A stretch of 64,000 nucleotides of DNA. Source: Pseudomonas bubulae (GTDB lineage: Bacteria > Pseudomonadota > Gammaproteobacteria > Pseudomonadales > Pseudomonadaceae). The stretch is taken from positions 1,649,001 to 1,713,000 of the forward strand of contig NZ_CP146077.1 of the NCBI RefSeq assembly GCF_037023725.1. Reading direction: 5' to 3'. The translations under genes and the position numbers were made by a program. Positions 11,453-20,147 of this stretch are shown here, piece by piece. The notes under the pieces are model-generated. The model saw only the letters and a list, made by a program, of their open reading frames with translations. It did not search any database and was not told where the DNA came from. How positions within the stretch are numbered: the stretch's first letter is position 1; every line of letters begins with the position of its first letter.

Positions 11453-12952
11453 TCAGGACAACTCTGCTGCACTGATTACGCAATTGCGCCCGGCCTTCTT
11501 GGCCTGATACAGGGCCTGATCGGCGCTGTTGATCAAGCCTGCTAGCTGGTCGCCCGGTTTAACCTGGCGGGTACTGACCCCCATGCTGGTGGTGAGCCGG
11601 CGATGGGAGGGCGTTAACGGTTCCAGTTGTTCGACGGCCTGGCGGATGCTCTGTGCCAGGTTGTACGCGCCACTGGCATCGGTATCGCTCAGCACCACTG
11701 CAAACTCTTCGCCACCATAACGGGCCGCCAGATCGGTGGAACGGTGCATGCACTGCTGGATAGTCCGTGCCACACGTTTCAAGGCCTCGTCACCGTCCTG
11801 ATGGCCATAGGTGTCGTTGAAATTCTTGAAATGGTCAATGTCAAACATGATCAGCGACAGCGGCTTGCCTGAGCGCTGCGCCCGCCGCCATTCCTGTTCC
11901 AGGGTCTGGTCCAGCTTGCGGCGGTTGGCCAGCCCGGTCAGCGGGTCGGTGGTTGCCAGCGCTTCGAGCTGGCGCTCGGCGCGTTGACGCAAATGCAATT
12001 CACGACCCAGCAGCCAGGTGAGCGTAAGCAGGGCGCTACACAACAATAGCGTACCGATACCGACCAAAATGGCGTTGCGCCTCCAGGCGCTGAACACATC
12101 CTCAGTGGCCAGTGAGACCACCACAATCAACGGCAGGTCACCGACCTCGGAAAAATTGTACAGCCGCTCATCGCCATCAATGCTGGAGAGGGCGATAAAA
12201 CTGCCTCTGTGTTCTTGCAGAAAGCGGACAAACACGGGGTTGTTGCTCAGGTTGGTGTGCGCGTCGGCGGATGCCGGTTCCGGATGCTGGGTCAGTGGCG
12301 TGCCATCGGTACTGATCAGACGGATAAACCCATGGGGTTCCAGGTCGAGCCTCTGGAACAGGGTCTTGAAATAATCCAGCTTCATCTGCGCCACCGCGAC
12401 GCCGAGAAACCTGCCGTCAGGCCCGGAAATCCGCCGGCTGAAGCTGATGCAGCAAATGCCATCGTTTTCAGCTGAGTCAAAAGGGTGGGAGATAAACAGG
12501 TTGGGGCTGTTGGAGTCACGGTGTTCCACAAAGCTTGGCCAGTGGCTGAAGTTTTCTTTGGGGCTGACTTCAGTGCGTGAGTCGGCGACCAGGTCGCCTT
12601 GGGCATTGAGCAGGTAAAAGCCGCCATTGGCCGGGGTCTGTTCGGCTTTATCGAACAACAGCATATGTTTCAGCGGCAGGGAGACACTGTTCAGGTCGCT
12701 GCGTTTAGATACGTCGATCAGTGCGTTGAGCGCTGAGTCGTAGAGATTTACCGTGTTTTGAACGTCACGCCCGACCAACTGCACGATATTGAGGGAAGTG
12801 CGGATGGCGGCCAGTTCTGCGGTGCGGTGTTCGCGTACCAGCAGGAAGCTGACGATGCTCAGAATGGCAATGATTGAAACGCTTGTGGCGCCGATCAGCA
12901 GGCGTAGGGTCAGCACGTTACTGCGCAAGATATGCTTGATGGCCATGCTCAT
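11453..12952 (-). CDS. Membrane diguanylate cyclase, tandem paralogue (dCache-like plus GGDEF)
   Basis: 499 residues from ATG 12952, which follows AGGG at good spacing; an in-frame TTG 36 bases upstream lacks support. Same layout as its neighbour: helix near residues 19-41, periplasmic sensor with NIVQLVGRDVQNTVNLYDSAL, second helix near 292-316, GGDEF domain with GGEEF at 413-417 and an I-site RSTD at 404-407. The two proteins align along their whole length, so this is a tandem duplication with divergence concentrated in the sensor, which suggests different ligands. It ends 17 bases before the second gene's start, so both are probably one transcript. Confidence 0.87.
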   Translation of the reverse strand: MSMAIKHILRSNVLTLRLLIGATSVSIIAILSIVSFLLVREHRTAELAAIRTSLNIVQLVGRDVQNTVNLYDSALNALIDVSKRSDLNSVSLPLKHMLLFDKAEQTPANGGFYLLNAQGDLVADSRTEVSPKENFSHWPSFVEHRDSNSPNLFISHPFDSAENDGICCISFSRRISGPDGRFLGVAVAQMKLDYFKTLFQRLDLEPHGFIRLISTDGTPLTQHPEPASADAHTNLSNNPVFVRFLQEHRGSFIALSSIDGDERLYNFSEVGDLPLIVVVSLATEDVFSAWRRNAILVGIGTLLLCSALLTLTWLLGRELHLRQRAERQLEALATTDPLTGLANRRKLDQTLEQEWRRAQRSGKPLSLIMFDIDHFKNFNDTYGHQDGDEALKRVARTIQQCMHRSTDLAARYGGEEFAVVLSDTDASGAYNLAQSIRQAVEQLEPLTPSHRRLTTSMGVSTRQVKPGDQLAGLINSADQALYQAKKAGRNCVISAAELS

Positions 12953-12994
12953 TGTCGCCCTGGGTTCGGCCCCATAAAATGAACGCAATCATAT

Positions 12995-13023
12995 GAAAAG
13001 GCCAGCTTTACGCTGGCCCTTTG
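12995..13023 (-). terminator. Terminator after the OprD-like porin gene
   Basis: Read on the minus strand, GGCCAGC-GTAAA-GCTGGCC is followed by TTTTC. It lies nine bases beyond the porin stop and separates it from the GGDEF pair. Confidence 0.8.
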
Positions 13024-13031
13024 TTCATGGA

Positions 13032-14351
13032 TTAAAACACATCAATAGGATAGTCGATGATCACCCGATACTCATCCACATCGCTGTCCACGCTCTGGTA
13101 GGCCGTGTTGCCGCGGTTGGTGGCCCAGCGCAGGGTCACTGCCAGATCCTTGGCCTTGCCTTCCTGGATCACGTACTTGAGGCCCAGGTCGCGTTCCCAG
13201 TGATGGGCGTTCTTGCCTTCCGGGTTGTACCAGTTGCTGTAGCCGATGCTGTCGGGGTCGGCCTTGGTCAGGTCCAGCTCACCCCGTGAATACGACGCAC
13301 TGGCGGTCAGGCCGGCGATTCCGAGGCCGGCAAAGTCATACTCATATTGCAGCTTCCAGGAACGCTCGTTCGGGCCGTTGAAGTCCGAATATTGCTGCGA
13401 GTTGTCCAGGTAAACGCTGTCGCCCTGATAGATATAGTCGAAAGGCGTGTTGCCGTTGACCCGCTGGTACACCGCGGTCACCTTGTGGCCGTCAATGCCG
13501 AGGGCCAGGTGCAGGCTGAAGGTGTTGTTGTCGATATCGCCCAGCAGGGCCTTGCCGGTGTCCTGGGTGTGATAGTAGTGCAGGCCGGGGTTGAGGGTGA
13601 TGCCCTCGCTCATCTCCCAGGTGTAGTCAAAGTCGTAGTAGTACTGGTTCCAGATGTCCTGCAACTGGGCGGCGTAGAGGTTGCTGGTGATTTCTGGCAC
13701 GCCGCTCCAGGACGCGCCGGCCCAGGTGATGTGCTTGCTGCTCTGATCGCCCAGGTCACCGTAGGTGGTGGTCAGGCGGCGCATGCCGCTCTGGTTGTAA
13801 GGTTTTTCAAAACTGACCTGGCCGCCTTCGAACATCCAGCCTTCGAAGCTGGTGTTGGTCAGGCTGACACCGCGAAAGGTCTGCGGCAACATGCGGGTTT
13901 CACCGCCGGCTATTACCGGATTGGTGAGGAACATATCACCGGCTTTGAGCTCGGTATCAAAGGCGCGGATTTTCAGTGCGGCACCGGCAGACGAAAAGGC
14001 GGTAGGCGCTTTGCCGCTGCCATCACTGACTGGCAGGATGCTGCTGCCATCGGTGCCACCACCGCCATCGAGCTTGAGCCCGAGCAAGGCGTAGGCATCC
14101 AGGCCGAAACCTACCGTACCCTGGGTGAAGCCCGATTCGAACTTGCCGACAAAACCCTGGCCCCATTCCTTGCTGTCATCAGCATGGGGGCTGCGGATAT
14201 CGTGGTTCATATAGTAATTGCGGGCGTGGATCTTAAGGCTGGAACCTTCGATAAAACCGTCTTTGGTTGAGTCTTCGTCGGCGTGGGCGTAGGTGGGGAT
14301 CGTTGCAGCCAGGGCAATGAATAACGGACTGAGTTTGTGTGAGTACTTCAC
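13032..14351 (-). CDS. OprD-family outer-membrane porin
   Basis: 439 residues with a signal peptide ending near ATIPTYAHA. Mature protein resembles the OprD/Occ family of substrate-specific pseudomonad porins: an early [20 protein letters not shown] block, the [31 protein letters not shown] segment typical of the first strands, [19 protein letters not shown], and a C-terminal Phe after [10 protein letters not shown] for BAM recognition. These porins take up basic amino acids or aromatic and small carboxylic acids; the substrate cannot be read here and no catabolic genes adjoin it. Starts at GTG with AAGGAG ten bases upstream. Single-gene unit with its own terminator. Confidence 0.9.
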   Translation of the reverse strand: MKYSHKLSPLFIALAATIPTYAHADEDSTKDGFIEGSSLKIHARNYYMNHDIRSPHADDSKEWGQGFVGKFESGFTQGTVGFGLDAYALLGLKLDGGGGTDGSSILPVSDGSGKAPTAFSSAGAALKIRAFDTELKAGDMFLTNPVIAGGETRMLPQTFRGVSLTNTSFEGWMFEGGQVSFEKPYNQSGMRRLTTTYGDLGDQSSKHITWAGASWSGVPEITSNLYAAQLQDIWNQYYYDFDYTWEMSEGITLNPGLHYYHTQDTGKALLGDIDNNTFSLHLALGIDGHKVTAVYQRVNGNTPFDYIYQGDSVYLDNSQQYSDFNGPNERSWKLQYEYDFAGLGIAGLTASASYSRGELDLTKADPDSIGYSNWYNPEGKNAHHWERDLGLKYVIQEGKAKDLAVTLRWATNRGNTAYQSVDSDVDEYRVIIDYPIDVF

Positions 14352-14451
14352 CAGTTTGTTGCTCCTTGAAAGTGGCGGCAGTTTTTATTTTCTTTGCAAA
14401 TTCTGTTCTTGTTCGAAGGGCTCCCAGTGTTGGCAGCGCTTTTTTTAAAAC

Positions 14452-14481
14452 AAAAAAAAGCCGCTATGATAGCGGCTTTTG
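14452..14481 (-). terminator. Strong terminator after the small secreted protein gene
   Basis: On the minus strand the perfect stem GCCGCTAT-C-ATAGCGGC is followed by eight T residues. It ends the 74-residue gene and insulates it from the porin gene downstream. Confidence 0.88.
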
Positions 14482-14542
14482 AAACAGTCAGTCACATGTG
14501 TGACAGATGACCGACTGGGTCGGGAAGTCTGCGAGTGAGCAA

Positions 14543-14767
14543 TCAGCTGTCTTTGGCTTGATCGGAAACACTGGCTTTTGCCTGTGTAGGCTGCGGTTTT
14601 GCGTCGTTTTGATGGCGTGCTGTCAGCTCTGCCTGATGCTGTTCAAACGATGCCGCGCGGGCCGCATTTTGTGCGACGAATGCAGGGGACTCTTCCGCCA
14701 TGGCCAAAGGCGACAACAACAAAGACGACAAAACGAAAACGCTAGCCATACCCATACTGCTGGACAT
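14543..14767 (-). CDS. Small secreted/periplasmic protein of unknown function
   Basis: 74 residues. Starts at ATG 14767, nine bases after AAGAAGG; an in-frame TTG 24 bases earlier is less likely. A clear signal peptide (MSSSMGMASVFVLSSLLLSPLAMA, cleavage after AMA) leaves a mature peptide of about 50 residues, rich in Ala, Gln, Asp and Lys (QNAARAASFEQHQAELTARHQ), probably helical or disordered and without Cys. Own terminator, so a stand-alone unit. Not recognised as a named family. The signal peptide and terminator argue it is real. Confidence 0.65.
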   Translation of the reverse strand: MSSSMGMASVFVLSSLLLSPLAMAEESPAFVAQNAARAASFEQHQAELTARHQNDAKPQPTQAKASVSDQAKDS

Positions 14768-14885
14768 TTCAAAGACCTTCTTGCTTAGCAAGTGCTGTGT
14801 GATGGGTTAAATCTATAGCGCCAGGCAGGGGCGAAAAAGCCTTGTTTTAGACAAGGACTTTTGCGTTTTGAGTAACAAATGCGAG

Positions 14886-14990
14886 GGCCGTGGACTAGAG
14901 CCTCGGCAGCTACAGGAAAACTGCAACTGTGGGAGCGAGCCTGCTCGCTCCCACAATAGGGCTTGACCTGCAACAGAGTATCTACAGTGC
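14886..14990. repeat. REP palindrome with extended flanks shared with the 25-kb copy
   Basis: Core palindrome GTGGGAGCGAG (14929-14939), loop CCTG, CTCGCTCCCAC (14944-14954). The flanks (left CTGCAACTGTGGG, right GCTTGACCTGCAACAGAGTA) recur in inverted orientation at about 24978-25110, so the repeated unit is larger than the REP itself. It lies just beyond the sensor kinase stop. The stretch 14768-14996 holds nothing else visible. Confidence 0.8.
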
Positions 14991-14996
14991 TACAGG

Positions 14997-16376
14997 TCAA
15001 GCGGGCAGATCCAACCCGAATGTATTGCGCCCGCCGTCGCTGTGCACAAACACCTCGCCGCCATGCATCTGTGCAATCGCCTTGACGATGGCCAACCCCA
15101 GCCCGTGGTTGGCACCGCTGTTGTGGCGGGCCGCGTCCACCCGGTAGAAACGCTCGAACAAGCGCGGCAAGTGTTCTGCGGCAATCGGTAGGCCGGGGTT
15201 GCTGATGCTGATTATGGCCCGCCCGGAATTCTGCTCGATCGACACCTCGATCGCTTGCCCGGCTTCGGTGTGCTGCACGGCATTGTTCAGCAAGTTGATC
15301 AGCGCCCGGCGCAGGTGGGGTTTTTCGATATTGACCCGGGCATCGCCGCTGACCCGCACCACAACCCGGGCGTCTTCAAGAATAAACTCCAGATATTCCA
15401 GGGTGGTCGCCACTTCATCAGCCAGGGAGGCGCTCGACAGCTTGCAGGCCTTGCTGCCCTGATCGGCGCTGGCCAGGAACAGCATGTCGTTGATGATGCT
15501 GCGCAGGCGCTCAAGCTCTTCGAGGTTCGACTGCAGCACTTCAAAGTAATGCTCGGCCGAACGCCCCCGCGTCAGCGCCACCTGGGTCTGGCCAATCAGA
15601 TTGGTCAGCGGCGAACGCAGTTCATGGGCCACATCCGCATTGAATGACTCCAGCCGGGTCCAGGCCTGCTCGACGCGGTCCAGGGTCGAATTGAAGGCAC
15701 TGACCAGTTGGTCCAGCTCCGGAGCCAGCGGTGCCAGGTGCAAACGCCCCGACAGGCGCGGCGGAGCCAGCTTTTGCGCTTCTTCAGACAGCTTGATCAG
15801 CGGCTTGAGGCCGATGTGCGCCACCCAATAGCCGAGCAATGAGGCCAGCAGTACGCCAATCGTTGCCAGACTTATCAGGGCAAGCAGCAAGTGATGCTGG
15901 GTCTGGCGAAAGGTCTGGGTATCGATGGCAATCAAAAAGCGCAGCGCCGGACGCTGCTCTTTGGCTGGAATTTCGCTGATCAATACTTTGAACGGGTAGG
16001 CCTGGCCGGGCAGGCGCAAGTCCCGCACGCCCACGGGTCCTTGGGCAAATTTGCGCACGGCTGCCTCGGGGTTGCCGTACTCATAGGCCGGGTCTGAACT
16101 GATCGCCCAAAACCGGATGCGTTTGTCCTCTTCGCTGAGCAGCTTGAGCTTGGTGCTCATCTTGGCCCAGTGCTCGGCGTTGCCGTAGCGGTTGATCGAT
16201 GACTCAAGCACGCTGTAGCGGGCATCCAGCTCCGCTTCAGGCAGGCGGCCGATACTTTTGTCGACCTGCTGGTACAGCGCTCCACCAATCAGCACAAACA
16301 CCAGCAACGCCACCAGGGCGAACATTGCGCTCAGGCGCATGGCGATGGAGTTCAGGGCGGCGGGGCGCTTAAACAC
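14997..16376 (-). CDS. CusS/IrlS-type sensor histidine kinase
   Basis: 459 residues from GTG 16376, which overlaps the response regulator stop (GTGTTTAA) and follows GGAG by seven bases. The much longer open frame upstream is only the regulator's shadow. Transmembrane helices near residues 14-34 and 160-184 flank a periplasmic sensor of about 125 residues. HAMP, then the H-box ADVAHELRSPLTN with phospho-accepting His near 251, N-box NLLNNAVQHT and G-box GLGLAIVKAI. The architecture is that of heavy-metal kinases, but the sensor has no obvious metal-binding cluster. Partner is the adjacent regulator; the RND pump upstream in the operon is the likely target. Confidence 0.9.
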   Translation of the reverse strand: MFKRPAALNSIAMRLSAMFALVALLVFVLIGGALYQQVDKSIGRLPEAELDARYSVLESSINRYGNAEHWAKMSTKLKLLSEEDKRIRFWAISSDPAYEYGNPEAAVRKFAQGPVGVRDLRLPGQAYPFKVLISEIPAKEQRPALRFLIAIDTQTFRQTQHHLLLALISLATIGVLLASLLGYWVAHIGLKPLIKLSEEAQKLAPPRLSGRLHLAPLAPELDQLVSAFNSTLDRVEQAWTRLESFNADVAHELRSPLTNLIGQTQVALTRGRSAEHYFEVLQSNLEELERLRSIINDMLFLASADQGSKACKLSSASLADEVATTLEYLEFILEDARVVVRVSGDARVNIEKPHLRRALINLLNNAVQHTEAGQAIEVSIEQNSGRAIISISNPGLPIAAEHLPRLFERFYRVDAARHNSGANHGLGLAIVKAIAQMHGGEVFVHSDGGRNTFGLDLPA

Positions 16377-17043
16377 TGCGCCGCTCCAGCACATAGCCCA
16401 TGCCGCGAATGGTGTGCAGCAGCTTGTGTTCGAATGGCCCGTCGAGCTTGGCGCGCAAGCGCTTGATCGCCACTTCGACCACGTTGGCGTCACTGTCGAA
16501 ATTGATGTCCCAGACCATCTCGGCAATGGCGGTCTTGGACAGGATCTCGCCCTGACGACGGGCCAGCACGCTGAGCAATGAAAACTCCTTGGCGGTCAGG
16601 TCCAGGCGGGCTCCGGCGCGGCTGGCCTTGCGGCTGATCAGATCTATCCACAAGTCGTCGACGGTCACTTGCACCGGTTCGTGACCGCCGCTGCGGCGGG
16701 TCAGGGCTTGCAGGCGGGCGACCAGTTCCAGGAACGAGAACGGTTTGCCCAGGTAATCGTCGGCGCCTTCGCGCAAACCGCGTATGCGGTCTTCCACCCG
16801 TTCGCGGGCGGTGAGCATGATCACCGGGGTTTGCTTGCGCGCGCGCAAGGCCCGCAGTACGCCAAAGCCATCGAGGCCAGGCAGCATCACATCGAGCACG
16901 ATCACGGCGTAATCGCTCTCCATTGCCAGGTGCAGACCTTCGATGCCGTCGCGGGCCACATCCACTGTGTAACCCTGCTCGGTCAGGCCGCGGTGCAGGT
17001 AGTCGGCGGTTTTTTCTTCATCTTCAATAATCAGAACGCGCAT
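16369..17043 (-). CDS. OmpR-family response regulator (CusR/IrlR-like)
   Basis: 224 residues. Receiver domain with the acidic pair Glu7-Asp8, phospho-acceptor Asp51 (VIVLDVMLPG) and conserved Thr/Lys, followed by an OmpR-type winged-helix DNA-binding domain (LTAKEFSLLSVLARRQGEILSK and the recognition region DSDANVVEVAIKRLRAKLD, ending in the typical TIRGMGYVLE). Eight bases downstream of the RND gene and overlapping the kinase, so the pump and its control system are one operon. A TGACA-N4-TGACA repeat upstream of the adaptor gene is a candidate binding site. Confidence 0.92.
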   Translation of the reverse strand: MRVLIIEDEEKTADYLHRGLTEQGYTVDVARDGIEGLHLAMESDYAVIVLDVMLPGLDGFGVLRALRARKQTPVIMLTARERVEDRIRGLREGADDYLGKPFSFLELVARLQALTRRSGGHEPVQVTVDDLWIDLISRKASRAGARLDLTAKEFSLLSVLARRQGEILSKTAIAEMVWDINFDSDANVVEVAIKRLRAKLDGPFEHKLLHTIRGMGYVLERRSV

Positions 17044-17051
17044 GACCCGCC

Positions 17052-20000
17052 TCAGTGATTCGTCGCCAGCAAGCTGACGGGTTTGGAACGATGGAACAGT
17101 CGTTCAAGCCACAAGTATATGACCGGCGTGGTAAACAGCGTCAGCGCCTGGCTCACCAGCAGCCCGCCGACTACGGCAATCCCCAGAGGCTGGCGCAGTT
17201 CGGCGCCGGTGCCGTAGCCCAGCATCAGCGGCAGGGCGCCGAGCAGCGCGGCGAGGGTGGTCATGATGATCGGCCGAAACCGCGTGATACACGCCTGGTA
17301 GATGGCCTCTTCGGGGCTCAGGCCACGGGTGCGCTGGGCATCGAGGGCAAAGTCGATCATCAGGATGCCGTTTTTCTTGACGATACCGATCAGCAGCACC
17401 AATCCGATCAGCGCCATGATCGAGAAATCCTGGCCACATATCCACAGCATCAGCAGCGCGCCAAGCCCGGCCGAGGGCAGGGTGGAGATGATGGTCAGCG
17501 GGTGTACAAAGCTCTCGTACAGCACCCCCAGAATGATATACACCGCCACCAGCGCCGCGAGGATCAACCAGGGCTGGCTGGCCAGCGAACTTTGAAAGGC
17601 CTGGGCGGCGCCCTGAAAGTTGCCACTGATGGTGCCGGGCATGCCGATGTCGTTTTTTGCCTGATTGAGCATCAGCACCGCATCGCCCAGGGCCACGCCG
17701 GGGGCGAGGTTGAACGACAGGTTGGCGGCCGGGAACATGCCGTCATGGCTGATGGACAACGGCCCGCTGATGGGCGCATCGACCCTGGCCACGGCCGACA
17801 GCGGCACCATTTCCCCGGTCAGCGGCGAGCGCAGGTAGAAGTAATTGAGGCTTTCGGCCTTGCCGCGCTGCTGCGCGTCGACTTCCAGAATCACGTTGTA
17901 CTGGTTGGTCTCGGTCTGGAACTCATTGACCTGGCGCTGACCGAAGGCGTCGTACAGTGCTTCATCGACATCGGTGGCGGTCAGGCCAAAGCGCGCCGCC
18001 GCATTACGGTCAATGCTGATATGGGTGATGCTGCCCCCCAGTTGCAGGTCGTTGGACAGATCTCGAAAGGCCGGATTGGCGCGCAGTTTTTCGGTCAGGC
18101 GCTGGGTCCAGGTGGTGAGCGTCGGACCATCGTTGCTCTTGAGCACATATTGATACTGACTACGACTGGGGCCCGAGCTGAGGTTGATATCCTGGCCGGC
18201 ACGCAGGTACAGCACGATGCCAGGCACCTTGGCCAGTTGCGGGCGAATGCGGTCGATAAATTCGCTGGCCGACACGTCGCGCTGGCCGCGGTCCTTGAGG
18301 GCAATCCAGAAGCGGCCGTTGGCGATGGTCTGGTTGCTGCCGGTCACGCCCACGGCATGGGAGAACGCCTGCACGGCCGGGTCGTTGCCGATGATCTCGG
18401 CCAGCGCCAGATGCTTTTGCGTCATGTCCGGGAATGAAATGTCGGACGCCGCCTCGGTGGTGCCGAGTACAAAGCCGGTGTCCTGCACCGGAAAAAAGCC
18501 CTTGGGGATCAACACATAGCCGGCGATAGCCATGGCCAGGGTCACGGCGAAAATCCCCAGCATCAATCGCTGATGCGCAAGGGCCCGCTTCAGGCCTTTT
18601 TCATAGAGGCCCAGCAGGCGCTCGCCAAAGCCCGGCCTGGCATCGGGCTTGTGTTCCGGTGTGCGCATAAACAGCGCGGCCAGTGTGGGCGCCAGGGTCA
18701 GCGATACCACCACGGAAATCATGATGGTCGAGGTCGCGGTCAGGGCGAACTCCTTGAACAACCGCCCGACCACCCCGCCCATAAACAGCAGCGGGATAAA
18801 CGCGGCCACCAGTGAGACGCTGATGGATACCACGGTAAAGCCGATCTCGCTGGAGCCCTTGATCGCTGCGTCGCGCATGCTTTCTCCGGCTTCCAGATGG
18901 CGGTGGATGTTCTCCACCACCACAATCGCATCGTCCACCACAAAGCCCACCGCCACCACAATGGCCACCAGCGTCAGGTTGTTGAGGCTGAAGCCCAGCA
19001 CATACATCAGTGCGAAACTGGCGATCAGCGACACGCCGAGTACCGCCGACACAATCAGCGTGGCCGACCACTGGCGCAAAAACAGCGCCATCACCGCAAC
19101 CACCAGCAGCACGGCGATCAGCAGGGTGATTTCCACTTCATGCAGGGAGGCGCGAATGGTCTTGGTGCGATCGCTCAGCACCGTCACTTCGACCGAAGCC
19201 GGGAGCATGGCCTGCAGACCGGGCAGGGCGGCCTGGATGCGGTCTACCGTGTCGACGATATTGGCCCCCGGCTGGCGCGAAATCACCAGGTTGAGCCCCG
19301 GCTGGTGGCCCGACCAGGCCTGTACGTAGTCGTTCTCGGAACCGTTGATAACCCGTGCCACATCCCGTAGCTGCACGGGGGCGCCATCCTTGTACGAGAC
19401 GATTAACTGGCCATATTCATCCGCGTCGAACAACTGGTCGTTGGTCGACAGCGTAGAAATGCTCGACGGGCCATACAGCGCGCCCTTGGCCAGGTTGAGG
19501 CTGGTTTGCTGGATCGCCAGGCGGATATCGGCCAGGGTCAGGCCGATGGCCGCCAGCTTGTCGGCCGAGGCCTGGACGCGGATCGCCGGGCGTTGCTGAC
19601 CGGTGATATTGATCAGGCCCACACCATCAATCTGGCTGATTTGCCGGGCCAGCAGGGTTTCGACGTAATCGCTCAGTTCAGTGCCTGGCATCTGCAGCGA
19701 ACTGATGCTGAGGATCAGTACCGGGCTGTCGGCCGGGTTGACCTTCTTCCAGGTCGGCAGGGTCGGCATGTCCTTGGGCAGTTTGCCGGACGCGGTGTTG
19801 ATCGCTGCCTGAACCTCTTGCGCGGCGGTGTCGATGCTTTTGTCGAGGGTGAATTGCAGGGTCAGGGTGGTCGAGCCCAGGGCGCTGCTGGAGGTCATCT
19901 GGGTCATGCCGGGGATGGCGCTGAATTGCACCTCCAGGGGCGTTGCCACCGAAGACGCCATGGTGTCCGGGCTGGCGCCGGGCAATTGCGCAGATACCTG

Positions 20001-20147
20001 GATGGTCGGGAATTCCGCCTCGGGCAAGGGCGCCACGGGTAACCGGGGAAAGGCAATCAGCCCCACCAGCACCAGGGCGAAGGTCAGCAATACCGTGGCG
20101 ACCGGGTGATCGACACACCAGGCGGACACCGAGCGGCTGCGGGTCAT
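17052..20147 (-). CDS. RND multidrug efflux permease, MdtB/MdtC/MuxB-like
   Basis: 1031 residues, the usual HAE1-RND length. Proton-driven inner-membrane pump of a tripartite efflux system. Twelve transmembrane helices in the standard 1+5+1+5 pattern with two large periplasmic loops; N-terminus SAWCVDHPVATVLLTFAL; the helix-4 region VAIVVAVGFVVDDAIVVVENIHRH carries the proton-relay Asp pair; FFPVQDTGFVLG after helix 7. The sequence (PVAPLPEAEFPTIQVSAQLPGASPDTM) is closest by eye to MdtC/MuxB rather than AcrB/MexB. Only one RND gene is present, whereas MdtBC and MuxBC are pairs. Start overlaps the adaptor stop (ATGA). No outer-membrane channel gene is in the operon. Confidence 0.93.
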   Translation of the reverse strand: MTRSRSVSAWCVDHPVATVLLTFALVLVGLIAFPRLPVAPLPEAEFPTIQVSAQLPGASPDTMASSVATPLEVQFSAIPGMTQMTSSSALGSTTLTLQFTLDKSIDTAAQEVQAAINTASGKLPKDMPTLPTWKKVNPADSPVLILSISSLQMPGTELSDYVETLLARQISQIDGVGLINITGQQRPAIRVQASADKLAAIGLTLADIRLAIQQTSLNLAKGALYGPSSISTLSTNDQLFDADEYGQLIVSYKDGAPVQLRDVARVINGSENDYVQAWSGHQPGLNLVISRQPGANIVDTVDRIQAALPGLQAMLPASVEVTVLSDRTKTIRASLHEVEITLLIAVLLVVAVMALFLRQWSATLIVSAVLGVSLIASFALMYVLGFSLNNLTLVAIVVAVGFVVDDAIVVVENIHRHLEAGESMRDAAIKGSSEIGFTVVSISVSLVAAFIPLLFMGGVVGRLFKEFALTATSTIMISVVVSLTLAPTLAALFMRTPEHKPDARPGFGERLLGLYEKGLKRALAHQRLMLGIFAVTLAMAIAGYVLIPKGFFPVQDTGFVLGTTEAASDISFPDMTQKHLALAEIIGNDPAVQAFSHAVGVTGSNQTIANGRFWIALKDRGQRDVSASEFIDRIRPQLAKVPGIVLYLRAGQDINLSSGPSRSQYQYVLKSNDGPTLTTWTQRLTEKLRANPAFRDLSNDLQLGGSITHISIDRNAAARFGLTATDVDEALYDAFGQRQVNEFQTETNQYNVILEVDAQQRGKAESLNYFYLRSPLTGEMVPLSAVARVDAPISGPLSISHDGMFPAANLSFNLAPGVALGDAVLMLNQAKNDIGMPGTISGNFQGAAQAFQSSLASQPWLILAALVAVYIILGVLYESFVHPLTIISTLPSAGLGALLMLWICGQDFSIMALIGLVLLIGIVKKNGILMIDFALDAQRTRGLSPEEAIYQACITRFRPIIMTTLAALLGALPLMLGYGTGAELRQPLGIAVVGGLLVSQALTLFTTPVIYLWLERLFHRSKPVSLLATNH

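Noticed and set aside
17055..18437. Plus-strand frame of 460 codons opposite the RND gene
   Set aside because: Low-complexity Arg/Gln/Gly-rich shadow without motifs, against a complete RND protein on the other strand.
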